From NCBI GenBank assembly GCA_023428915.1, contig JAEYWL010000037.1:1-15999 (forward strand): 15,999 bases of DNA, given 5' to 3'. Shown here piece by piece: positions 5,817 through 12,803 of this stretch. A program made the translations under genes and the position numbers. Source of the stretch: Verrucomicrobiota bacterium. Lineage in GTDB: Bacteria; Chlamydiota; Chlamydiia; Chlamydiales; JAEYWL01. Within the stretch, counting starts at the first letter, position 1; each line of letters begins with the position of its first letter. The notes beneath the pieces are model-generated. The model had not been told where the DNA came from and ran no database searches. It saw only the letters and a program-made list of their open reading frames with translations.

Positions 5817-6305
5817 TTATTTAAAGGGAACTAGGATTGTTTCATTATTTTTTATCTTTCGTTTTTTCTTAAAAAAAGATAAATCGGCAGTTTCTTTTAG
5901 ACGAATATAATTGGGCAATTGAGAAATGGTTGTGTCTGCGGGAATTTTAACATAACCTGGTTCTGCGATTGCTCCTTTAACTGTGATGGTAAAAAATTTA
6001 AACGGAATCTGCACAACTTGGCCATTGCGTAGTTTTTTTTCTAATTTAATAGCCTCAAGATCTGCATCTTCAGATAAATGTATAAGAGGAACAAGTTCTT
6101 TTACAGTACTGCCTATTGGCAGGCTAATTTCACTAGGCCCAACAATTGCCCCTTTAACATACACTAGCATATGATCTGCGGGAATATCTTGGATCAGGGG
6201 CAATTGTGCAGGCGGGTGTCTGATAGAGAATAGCGTCAAACTTGCTATAAAAGCTAAAATGACCACTACGCATATCCATTCATGCGGCCAAAGCTTCGCG
6301 TCCAT
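5817..6305 (-). CDS. Membrane-anchored tandem SLBB-domain protein (ComEA-N-like)
   Basis: 162 aa. A single transmembrane helix (about 10-28) with a short basic/aromatic N-terminus is followed by two SLBB-type beta-grasp repeats. Repeat 1 (about 47-101) reads LVYVKGAIVGPSEISLPIGS...V..L....LSEDADLEAIKL...L.NGQVVQIP. Repeat 2 (about 106-160) reads ITVKGAIAEPGYVKIPADTT...LPNYIRLKETADLSFFK...KI.NNETILVP. Both follow the V.GA...PG...(L/I)P.......L.......AD(L)......L.(N)(G/N)..(V/I)(L)VP pattern of the N-terminal domain of ComEA and of polysaccharide-export proteins. The ComEA helix-hairpin-helix DNA-binding domain is absent, so DNA uptake is not implied. It would sit on the inner membrane facing the periplasm and could bind a soluble ligand or glycan. 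It lies between the two paralogue pairs and has a weak ribosome-binding site. Confidence 0.72.
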   Translation of the reverse strand: MDAKLWPHEWICVVVILAFIASLTLFSIRHPPAQLPLIQDIPADHMLVYVKGAIVGPSEISLPIGSTVKELVPLIHLSEDADLEAIKLEKKLRNGQVVQIPFKFFTITVKGAIAEPGYVKIPADTTISQLPNYIRLKETADLSFFKKKRKIKNNETILVPFK

Positions 6306-6342
6306 ACTGCAACCTAAAATTTTGCACGTGCCCGAAAAAAAT

Positions 6343-6377
6343 TAGCAATCAGGGTCTTAGAAGGTAGCAAGTCGGGT
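6343..6377 (+). repeat. Fragment of the window-start palindrome arm, two degenerate units
   Basis: Bases 6343-6360 (tagcaatcagggtcttag) are identical to 158-175. The following 6361-6377 is a second, diverged version of aaggtagcaatcagggt (14 of 17 matches to 155-171). This shows that the arm of the large palindrome is a dispersed repeat in this genome. It lies between the SLBB gene and paralogue C. Confidence 0.8.
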
Positions 6378-6389
6378 TTAAATATTAAA

Positions 6390-6414
6390 CACAAAGATCG
6401 CAAAGACACAAAGA
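6390..6414 (+). repeat. Short (R)CAAAGA repeat cluster
   Basis: Three near-tandem units, CACAAAGA-T-CGCAAAGA-CACAAAGA. Runs of this kind are common intergenic repeats in many unrelated bacterial genomes. Here the cluster directly follows the palindrome-arm fragment in the spacer between the SLBB gene and paralogue C. Confidence 0.6.
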
Positions 6415-6450
6415 ATTAAGCTTGTGTTACCCATGTAGGTGAACCATTTA

Positions 6451-7263
6451 TTACCTATGCTGGTGAGTCGTACCAGCAGCAGTTAGCGCTTTAGCGCGGT
6501 TATTGTGGATGTCATATACGGTCTTAATGGTTTGAGTTGCCACCCAGGTGGTAAAGGTAAGCAAGAATGCTTGCGAGGTTGTAGCCACAACAGCAACACC
6601 CAAAGAACCGCTCAATATAATTACAGCTAGTTTAGCGATATCGCAAGCTAAGGAAACCATGCTCCTTTTTTTCTGGCCATGCTTTTTCATATCCTGAATA
6701 ACTGTCAAGGCATCAAGAATGCTAAATATGCAGGCAAAACTCTTAAACCAGTTTTTTACGACACTAAGGGTAACTGGACCCAAAGCTGTGCGGCCAAAGG
6801 TAAGCGCCGATTTACCTAAATGAGGCAGGGTTAACACAACCAACGCTTCTGCACTGGAGCAAAGATTGTCGCCAAACTTGGCGATAACCTTTAACTGCTT
6901 CCAAATTGTTTGGGAGGCAAATGTTTTACAATCATTCACGCTATTGAAAATTTTAAAAACACTGATAAAACCGTTTATGCTTTTTATGGTATCCTTAAAG
7001 GTCACATTCCAAGTGATGTCAATAATTTCCTTTCCAGCTGCCGCCATTTGTTCTTCAGCAAATTCAAGGGACATAATAATAGCACTAAAAATGCTGTTGA
7101 TTAAACCCACAGAGCGCGGATTGGCAGCTATTTCTTTAAGGTCATAAACGATTGTTGCAGCTGTGAGAGCAGCCTCTTTACATCCTGCAACAATGATATT
7201 ATATGTACTATTTTGCTCTGCATAGGTTCTCGGGGGGCCATGAACAGACAAGTTATTTTCCAT
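6451..7263 (-). CDS. Inc-like hydrophobic paralogue C
   Basis: 270 aa, no signal peptide, no known catalytic motif. Hydrophobic patches lie at about 55-66, 100-106, 140-147 and 172-189, and a two-lobed hydrophobic segment at about 208-243 contains SGSLG (218-222). The region 189-252 is clearly paralogous to residues 209-272 of paralogue A, and the preceding ~100 residues also align (FISVFKIFNSVNDCK with the A segment around 98-112). The C-terminal tail is polar and His-containing (TTHQHR). The ATG at 7263 follows a strong aggaggag ribosome-binding site and lies only 15 bp after the stop of paralogue D, so D and C form an operon, mirroring B and A. Likely a membrane-inserted or secreted chlamydial protein; exact role unknown. 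Confidence 0.75.
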   Translation of the reverse strand: MENNLSVHGPPRTYAEQNSTYNIIVAGCKEAALTAATIVYDLKEIAANPRSVGLINSIFSAIIMSLEFAEEQMAAAGKEIIDITWNVTFKDTIKSINGFISVFKIFNSVNDCKTFASQTIWKQLKVIAKFGDNLCSSAEALVVLTLPHLGKSALTFGRTALGPVTLSVVKNWFKSFACIFSILDALTVIQDMKKHGQKKRSMVSLACDIAKLAVIILSGSLGVAVVATTSQAFLLTFTTWVATQTIKTVYDIHNNRAKALTAAGTTHQHR

Positions 7264-7278
7264 AAACTCCTCCTTTAG

Positions 7279-8034
7279 CTATTGTTGTTTATCTATCATA
7301 CTTAAAACAATATCTGCCAAACAAGCCAACACTCCTGCAATGATAGCGCCCGGTCCTCCTATGGCTCCCGCTATAATGGCTAACGTTAAGCCTAACTCTG
7401 TTGCGTGCACGCTAAACTTCGCCAAGGGCCAGAAAAAATCCGAGCGGCTGAGGATCTCTTGAATATCTTGCATGATATTTAAAGAGTAGACTGCAGCCGT
7501 CAAAAAGTTAATGCCGCGGGCAATTCTCTCAGCTGCTACTGTTGCCAGTTTAAATAGCCCTAAACGTTCAGCTAAAAATATTGGTACAGTAAGCACATGC
7601 AGGGCAAACAAAGCAATCCGCTTAGCTCCTGCTACCCAATCTCTTCTATCGATGATATCAATGATATCTCGATGGATCTTGATCCCAATCATCTTGCCGT
7701 TGCTATCAAATTTCGGTTCAAAGATAGATAAGAAATCGATAAATGCCGCTATGGCACCCGCAAAATCCATAAAGGTGTCCAAAGTCCTAATCGTCCTGTC
7801 AAAATTAAAACTTCTGGCAAATCCTTTACCAACGAGTTCAAAGCCCAGCACTATCCTTTTAAAAAGGCAGGCTATGGCACTCATGTTATCCAAACCATTT
7901 TCCCGATCTGTCACATAATCTGTGACAGCATTTAGAGGCGATGCAATTGTATACTTCCCTCCTACTGCCGAACGGTTCGAGTCAGTTGGAAGAGCGTATA
8001 AGGGTCTTAGAGTTAGACCTCCTGTAGCTTCCAT
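7279..8034 (-). CDS. Inc-like hydrophobic paralogue D
   Basis: 251 aa. A polar N-terminus (1-50), then mixed helices: a central TIRTLDTFMDFAGAIAAFID (81-100), hydrophobic 139-155, and a long two-lobed hydrophobic stretch at about 211-247 that is rich in Gly/Ala (AIIAGAIGGPGAIIAG). An IMQDIQEIL motif (187-195) precedes it, in the position of the IQ motif in paralogues A, B and C. First gene of the D-C operon. A very good ribosome-binding site, aaggagg, sits just before the ATG at 8034. A minus-strand TATAAT (plus 8075-8080) is a possible -10 box, but no convincing -35 is seen. Family membership is inferred by eye from low similarity. Function unknown. Confidence 0.72.
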   Translation of the reverse strand: MEATGGLTLRPLYALPTDSNRSAVGGKYTIASPLNAVTDYVTDRENGLDNMSAIACLFKRIVLGFELVGKGFARSFNFDRTIRTLDTFMDFAGAIAAFIDFLSIFEPKFDSNGKMIGIKIHRDIIDIIDRRDWVAGAKRIALFALHVLTVPIFLAERLGLFKLATVAAERIARGINFLTAAVYSLNIMQDIQEILSRSDFFWPLAKFSVHATELGLTLAIIAGAIGGPGAIIAGVLACLADIVLSMIDKQQ

Positions 8035-8292
8035 TAGCCTCCTTTTTAATTAACTAGTAATTTAATATTAGATTATTATATTAACATAACTGATTATTGT
8101 TTAAAATGGTTCCAAAACATATTTATAGTAAATTAATCATACACTAAAGAAGGCTTAATAAAAGATTGAATTTGATAAAGAATGAAGAACTAAAGTCCGA
8201 ATTAGGCGCTTAAAGGGGAGAAGGGACCTTAACGACACCATGGACCTTAGTGTCCCTGGTCCTTATTGTCCTTGGGGTCCATAAGGTCCCTG
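8035..8292. other. Intergenic region between amiA and paralogue D
   Basis: The left half is AT-rich and holds the upstream region of the D-C operon (ribosome-binding site at about 8039-8046, possible -10 at 8075-8080 on the minus strand). The right half is the GC-richer GGTCC repeat at 8217-8291. No small gene is seen. No U-tract terminator follows amiA; the repeat hairpin is the only obvious structure there. Confidence 0.6.
8217..8291 (-). repeat. Dispersed GGTCC-rich repeat, copy 2, with inverted ends
   Basis: The minus-strand reading of 8217-8248 matches 197-227 (about 28 of 31, one indel). The full block is an imperfect inverted repeat: agggacctta at 8222-8231 pairs with the complement at 8282-8291, and further ggacc/ggtcc units occur between the ends. 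It begins two bases past the amiA stop codon, so it is transcribed as the 3' end of the pbp3-murE-amiA message and may fold there as a terminator-like or stabilising structure, although no T-run follows. Confidence 0.7.
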
Positions 8293-9057
8293 CTAGCTCT
8301 TGGAAATAAACAAGTCTATGCCTTTGGCGATGCCCAAGGCGATTTTTTTGAGGTAGTTGGAGTCGAGCAGCTTCTGCCTTTCAACTGGATGGGTTAAAAA
8401 TCCCCCTTCAACCAAGACAGCAGGCATATTTGTTTCCCGTATGACTGCAAGGTTGCCATGCTTGACCCCTCTGGATTGGGCGTTGGTCTGTTGAACAACC
8501 TGGGCGAGTACAGCCTCCCCCAATTTTTTAGATGAATTCGTCCGGGCTTTATCTGCATCGGATTTATAAAAAAACACCTCTATTCCCTCAGCTTTATCTG
8601 TCGGAGCAGAATTGTAATGCACGCTGACAAAAAGTACCGGCTTTAATTGATTGGCCATTTCTGCGCGTTTATCCAATTCTATAAAGGTGTCATCCTTGCG
8701 CGTAAGAACAGTCCGATAGCCCATTTTTTGCAAATATTGAGCCACTAAACGCGCTGTAAACAGGTTTAAAGCTTTTTCTTGATACTTAGGCTCTTTGGCA
8801 GACTCTGTGCCTAAATCCTTTCCTCCATGGCCTGGATCAATTACGATCAGCGGTGCAGCAGGAGAAACAGGCTTATATAGCGGGTCATAGTCATCAAGCG
8901 GCGGAGGCGGGACTGGTTGTACCGGCTTGTAATATTGTATGGGGGCCGGCGGAAACGGCTCGACTATAAACTCTTCCTGGACTGGCGTTCTTCCGCAGCC
9001 AAACAGTAATGCTGCCAGCAAAAGGGCTGATAATGCACGCATATAATATTTGCTCAT
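8293..9057 (-). CDS. amiA: N-acetylmuramoyl-L-alanine amidase AmiA, lipoprotein
   Basis: 254 aa from the ATG at 9057. I chose this start because its ATG overlaps the murE stop as ATGA and it places MSKYYMRALSALLLAALLFGC as a clean lipoprotein signal, with Cys21 as the lipidated residue. A Pro-rich linker (24-68) is followed by an amidase_3 domain (70-250). The zinc-site residues are visible: His77 in DPGHGGKD, Glu94 in KYQEKALNL, His147 in VSVHYNS, and Glu217 in VEGGF as catalytic acid/base. It cleaves the MurNAc-L-Ala bond. In Chlamydia pneumoniae the orthologue acts on lipid II and also has penicillin-sensitive carboxypeptidase activity. An SxxK-like SSKK (175-178) and K-x-G KHG (199-201) occur here and would suit that dual role, which I infer only. 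Last gene of the pbp3-murE-amiA operon. Confidence 0.92.
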   Translation of the reverse strand: MSKYYMRALSALLLAALLFGCGRTPVQEEFIVEPFPPAPIQYYKPVQPVPPPPLDDYDPLYKPVSPAAPLIVIDPGHGGKDLGTESAKEPKYQEKALNLFTARLVAQYLQKMGYRTVLTRKDDTFIELDKRAEMANQLKPVLFVSVHYNSAPTDKAEGIEVFFYKSDADKARTNSSKKLGEAVLAQVVQQTNAQSRGVKHGNLAVIRETNMPAVLVEGGFLTHPVERQKLLDSNYLKKIALGIAKGIDLFISKS

Positions 9058-10550
9058 AGTTTTGCCTGCACCATGCGGCTGCATAATTCTTTTGCCACTG
9101 CGCGGTCATCAAACTCTATTGTCCGATGGGCAAAGATTTGGTAAGTTTCATGTCCCTTTCCCGCTATTAAGATAATATCATCGGGACCAGACATTTCAAT
9201 GGCCTTTTCAATAGCTTGTCGACGATCAAATTTTACGCAAAAATTTTCCAAAGAGTTAAAACCGGCAATTATTTCGCGAACAATTGTTTCCGGGTCTTCT
9301 GAACGGGGATTATCGGTGGTCACGATTGTAAAATCAGAGTATTTTTCTGCAACAGCTGCCATTTTAGGCCTTTTCGTCTTATCGCGATCTCCGCCGCATC
9401 CAAAAACAGTAAAGAGCCTTGCCGGCTTGAATTCCCTTAAAGTTTCAAGTACATTCCTCAAGGCATCTTCTTTGTGCGAGTAATCAACAAAAATCTTCAG
9501 CCCTAATGGGTTTTCCACTTGTTCTAAACGGCCGGGAACAGCAGGAAATTGCTGCATGCATTTCGCAATTACAGGCAGGGAGGCCCCTTTATGTATTCCG
9601 ACACAAGCGGCTGCCAAACTGTTGTAAACATTAAACCTGCCAACCAATGGAATATGGCACGATACTGTTTGGCCTGCGTAGCTTAATTCAAAACTTGTAC
9701 CTGCAGCAGCTAGCTTGATGTTCTTGGCTTGCACATCGGCTGTATTGTTAATCCCATAGGTAAGCTTGGCGGCATTGCAGGCGGAGGCAACTTGTTCATG
9801 CCAAACATCATCGACATTAACAATAGCAAGCTTAGGGCCTTTTTTCTTATTCGTTTTCAAACCTTTAAAAAGCTTTGCTTTTGCCTGGCTGTAAGTGTGC
9901 ATGTCTTGATGGTAGTCGAGATGGTCGCCTGTTAAGTTGGTAAAAATGGCGGCATCGTACTCTATATTTGCAGTGCGCCCTTGATCTAAAGCATGTGAGG
10001 TCACTTCCATAACAGCTGCTTTGCAGCCCTGCGTCAGCATTTCCCGCAAAAGCTTGTTGTTGGTAATCAAATCAGGGGTCGTATGGGTGGGCTTATAATG
10101 CAAATTGCCGATAATATACTCAATTGAACCGATCAAGCCGCAGGGAACATGCAAAAATTCAAGAAGATGTTTTACTAAAAAGGCTGTCGTGGTCTTGCCG
10201 CTTGTCCCCGTAATACCTACCATGAACAAATCATCCGAGGGATTTTGGTAATAATTTGCCACGAGCTGGGCCTCGGCTTCAACAAGTGATTGCCCTTGAT
10301 TTTCCTGATAAATAATCTGTACAAGATCTTTTAACGCCGGATTATAAATATCAGTAACCACTGCCACTGCACCGGCGGCAATGGCTTCAGAGATAAAGGC
10401 GTTGCCGTCTTGGGTCTTGCCGCGTTTGGCAATAAATAGGTTCCCGGGCCCTACTAATTTTGAGTTGGCGCAGATGCCCGATATCAAAACATCTTTGGAT
10501 CCTTTCACAGATAGGCTAGGAATGTCTTTTAAAATTTTTTTAAGCTTCAT
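9054..10550 (-). CDS. murE: UDP-MurNAc-L-Ala-D-Glu:meso-diaminopimelate ligase MurE
   Basis: 498 aa, full length. It adds meso-diaminopimelate to UDP-MurNAc-L-Ala-D-Glu with ATP, in the cytoplasmic phase of peptidoglycan synthesis. Visible motifs: the ATP-binding loop GTSGKTT (115-121), HTTPD (156-160), EVTSHALDQGR (182-192), the lysine carbamylated in the family in SQAKAKLF (about Lys224), VDYSHKEDAL (355-364), DNPRSEDP (413-420), which in this family marks meso-DAP rather than L-lysine specificity, and KGHE (465-468). The ATG at 10550 is five bases past the pbp3 stop, and the stop overlaps the amiA start (ATGA), so the three genes are translationally coupled. The usual VDYAHTP-type motif reads VDYSHKE here, a modest variation. 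Confidence 0.95.
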   Translation of the reverse strand: MKLKKILKDIPSLSVKGSKDVLISGICANSKLVGPGNLFIAKRGKTQDGNAFISEAIAAGAVAVVTDIYNPALKDLVQIIYQENQGQSLVEAEAQLVANYYQNPSDDLFMVGITGTSGKTTTAFLVKHLLEFLHVPCGLIGSIEYIIGNLHYKPTHTTPDLITNNKLLREMLTQGCKAAVMEVTSHALDQGRTANIEYDAAIFTNLTGDHLDYHQDMHTYSQAKAKLFKGLKTNKKKGPKLAIVNVDDVWHEQVASACNAAKLTYGINNTADVQAKNIKLAAAGTSFELSYAGQTVSCHIPLVGRFNVYNSLAAACVGIHKGASLPVIAKCMQQFPAVPGRLEQVENPLGLKIFVDYSHKEDALRNVLETLREFKPARLFTVFGCGGDRDKTKRPKMAAVAEKYSDFTIVTTDNPRSEDPETIVREIIAGFNSLENFCVKFDRRQAIEKAIEMSGPDDIILIAGKGHETYQIFAHRTIEFDDRAVAKELCSRMVQAKL

Positions 10551-10555
10551 TTGCG

Positions 10556-12553
10556 CTATTTATTCCATGTTTCATATATTTCCTGCAACAATCTAGTTTC
10601 TTTAACCCAATCTGCCTTCTGAGGGTCATATCGAGGATCTCCTGGATGATATCCAAAAGGATCATCGGGAGTAATCCCAAGGTATTCCAATGAACGTTTG
10701 GCAATTTCCCTGAAGACCGGGGCGCAGCAGGCCCCTCCGAAGTGAGCCTTACCAACACCTGGAATAAAGCCGAATTCCGGTTCATCAATAGTCACTAACA
10801 ATACAAAAGCAGGCTGAGAAAGCGGAGCAAACCCTACAAATGTCGACACGTGCTGTTTATCAGAGTAGGTGCCATTCACTATTTTTTCTGCTGTGCTCGA
10901 TTTACCAGCCTCGGTAAAGCCTGGAATATCGCCGCGGGCTTCGCCGCCTTTTTGCTTGGTGGCAAACTTCATCGCTTTTACAGTCTCGGCAACTACTTCA
11001 TCAGCCAGTACTTTTGGAAAAGATTGTATGCGATCCGGCGTGGTATTATCCAGTAAAACTTCCTCCTCCCCTGTCTCTAGTGTGCGCACCACTTTTTTTA
11101 CCAAAGTCGGCTTAACAAAATACCCTCCATTGGCAAATAAAGCATAGGCCCTAACCATCTGCAGGCTATTTGCCTGCACATTGTGCCCCATCGCAAGAGA
11201 GTATGGAGTGGGAATCGACCATTCCAATTTGCCATTGGGATGCTTTTTTCCGGGCGTGGGCAGCAAGCCGCTGGTTTCAGAGGCATATTCCACCCCTGTC
11301 TTTTTTCCCATGCCGAATGTCTCATGCAGCTGCTTGCGGTACCAGTCAATGCCCAATGTTTGAATGACCCTGTCAATAATCCTCCCCATGTAAATATTAG
11401 AGGATTTTTGCAAAGCCATGTACATATTGAGATATTTGTGGTAACGAGTATCCTTAATGGGCTTTGACCTCCCGGGAAAAATACCATTAGCGGTAGCAAT
11501 TTTTTCTTCAGGATGGAATAACTCAGGCCTGCCTTGTTTGCGCATCTCTGCATTGGCTGTAAGGGCCACGGCTACGGAAATAGCCTTAAAGATGGAGCCG
11601 GGCTCATTGGCATCGGTTAACGCTTTTAACCGCGTGTGTTCTACAAGCTCAGGATCATTATAGAAAAGCCGGTAGTCCGGCGGATAAAAAAATGGGTATT
11701 GGGCAAGAGCTAGGATGTAGCCGGTTTTTGGTTCCATCATCACCACCCAGCCCGATTTGCCTTTGGCTTTTTTTACGCCCTTTTCTATTTCCTCTTCAGC
11801 AATTGCTTGCAGATAATGGTTGATGGTTAAATAAACATCGGCGCCATTTTGCGGGGTTTCAAGCACTTTTCCCATTTCCAGGGCATGCCTTGGAGATCGC
11901 ATTAAGCGCCTCACCCCCTGCCTTCCCTCGAGGATGCTTTGAAAATAGAGCTCCAATCCTCCTGTCGGCAAGGCCGCATGGGTTTTCTCATCTTTGGTGC
12001 TTTGCACTGTATGCAATACCTGGCCAAGCAATTTTCCAAAAGGGTATGAGCGTTGGTAGTCGGAAACAAAGTAAAGGGCATTGCGGGGAATCCCCTGTTC
12101 TTTAGCAAAAGGCAGCCACCACTGTTGAATTTTTTCTTTTGAATCGGCATCTAGCCACATAGCTAGTTTGCGGCTGCGGCTGTGCTTTTCAAACTGCTTG
12201 GCCAATTGCAGCCGCTCTTCAATAGTCAAATCCAGCTGGCCTTCCAAAAAGGCAATAACCATTGGCCGCGCATCATACGGAATAGAAAGCGGATCAACAT
12301 ATAGGTGGAACTTCTGCACATCGATAACAAATGGCTGCGGCTTCTCCGGATGCCCTTGCTTAATGCCTGTATTGGAGTAAAAGACACCTCGTTTATAGGG
12401 TTCCTTGACTAAGAAATAATGTTGGCGGGCAGCTTCCTTCGTCCATTTATCTCCCTCAACTATTTGGATCTTATAGAATTGCGCCACCAGAAGGGCAAAC
12501 AATAAAAATAATCCTATAGAAATGCCCAGTAATCGTTTGCGGGGTGAGTACAT
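10556..12553 (-). CDS. pbp3: Penicillin-binding protein 3 / FtsI, division transpeptidase
   Basis: 665 aa. A single N-terminal transmembrane helix (about 8-26) is followed by a PBP dimerisation domain (about 50-230) and a class B transpeptidase domain (about 240-620). Active-site motifs: SxxK as S320-I-F-K323 within NEPGSIFK, and SxN as S384-S-N386. The third motif reads K551-S-S553 in EAGKSSTAEK, where most PBPs have K-(T/S)-G. The C-terminal tail (625-665) is charged and Pro/Asp-rich. In chlamydiae PBP3 cross-links the narrow peptidoglycan ring formed at division, working with MreB since FtsZ is absent. It is the first gene of the operon in this window. No good Shine-Dalgarno precedes the ATG at 12553. 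In C. trachomatis an ftsL-like gene and rsmH precede it; here a divergent unrelated gene does. Confidence 0.93.
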   Translation of the reverse strand: MYSPRKRLLGISIGLFLLFALLVAQFYKIQIVEGDKWTKEAARQHYFLVKEPYKRGVFYSNTGIKQGHPEKPQPFVIDVQKFHLYVDPLSIPYDARPMVIAFLEGQLDLTIEERLQLAKQFEKHSRSRKLAMWLDADSKEKIQQWWLPFAKEQGIPRNALYFVSDYQRSYPFGKLLGQVLHTVQSTKDEKTHAALPTGGLELYFQSILEGRQGVRRLMRSPRHALEMGKVLETPQNGADVYLTINHYLQAIAEEEIEKGVKKAKGKSGWVVMMEPKTGYILALAQYPFFYPPDYRLFYNDPELVEHTRLKALTDANEPGSIFKAISVAVALTANAEMRKQGRPELFHPEEKIATANGIFPGRSKPIKDTRYHKYLNMYMALQKSSNIYMGRIIDRVIQTLGIDWYRKQLHETFGMGKKTGVEYASETSGLLPTPGKKHPNGKLEWSIPTPYSLAMGHNVQANSLQMVRAYALFANGGYFVKPTLVKKVVRTLETGEEEVLLDNTTPDRIQSFPKVLADEVVAETVKAMKFATKQKGGEARGDIPGFTEAGKSSTAEKIVNGTYSDKQHVSTFVGFAPLSQPAFVLLVTIDEPEFGFIPGVGKAHFGGACCAPVFREIAKRSLEYLGITPDDPFGYHPGDPRYDPQKADWVKETRLLQEIYETWNK

Positions 12554-12803
12554 AAATTAGTAATGCCATCAGAGTTAATTAATGAATAATAATTTTTTTC
12601 ATTATTTAACCATATCTTTTTCTTGTCTTAGCTTAACCAAATCTTAATTTAAAACCTTAGTTGTGCCTTTTCAAGCTTACTAAAGCGCTAATTACAGAAT
12701 AATCCGATTTTTTATATTTACATTTATTTAATATAGAATTGGTTATTCGTTAATGTTTATTATTTAAAATAATATTATAAACAATAAACAAAAGCGTTAA
12801 AAA
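12554..12803. other. Divergent intergenic region, pbp3 / 1061-aa gene
   Basis: 250 bp of very AT-rich DNA that must hold the promoters of both divergent genes. No pair of good -35/-10 boxes stands out. A 17-bp near-perfect AT palindrome, tattatttaaaataata (12758-12774), lies 30 bases before the start at 12804. Neither gene has a clear Shine-Dalgarno sequence. Confidence 0.5.

Noticed and set aside
5817..6305. Calling the SLBB protein ComEA (DNA uptake)
   Set aside because: The helix-hairpin-helix DNA-binding domain is missing and no other competence gene is nearby.
7511..7918. 135-aa plus-strand ORF opposite paralogue D
   Set aside because: Antisense shadow with low-complexity Ser/Lys/Ile composition and no recognisable features.
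8001..8010. agggtcttag also present at the start of paralogue D, as in the dispersed palindrome arm
   Set aside because: Only 10 bases, inside coding sequence, with unrelated flanks; probably chance.
9058..9084. Upstream ATG giving AmiA nine more residues
   Set aside because: It lies inside murE in another frame and would put MQPHGAGKT before the lipoprotein signal. The ATGA overlap at 9057 is the natural coupled start.
8894..9112. 72-aa minus-strand ORF across the murE/amiA junction
   Set aside because: Out-of-frame shadow of two well-supported genes.
11098..11553. 151-aa minus-strand ORF inside pbp3
   Set aside because: It lies in another frame within the conserved transpeptidase domain, with unnatural Trp/Cys-rich composition.
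12758..12774. AT-only palindrome tattatttaaaataata as an operator
   Set aside because: Such palindromes arise easily in DNA this AT-rich; there is no second site or half-site nearby.
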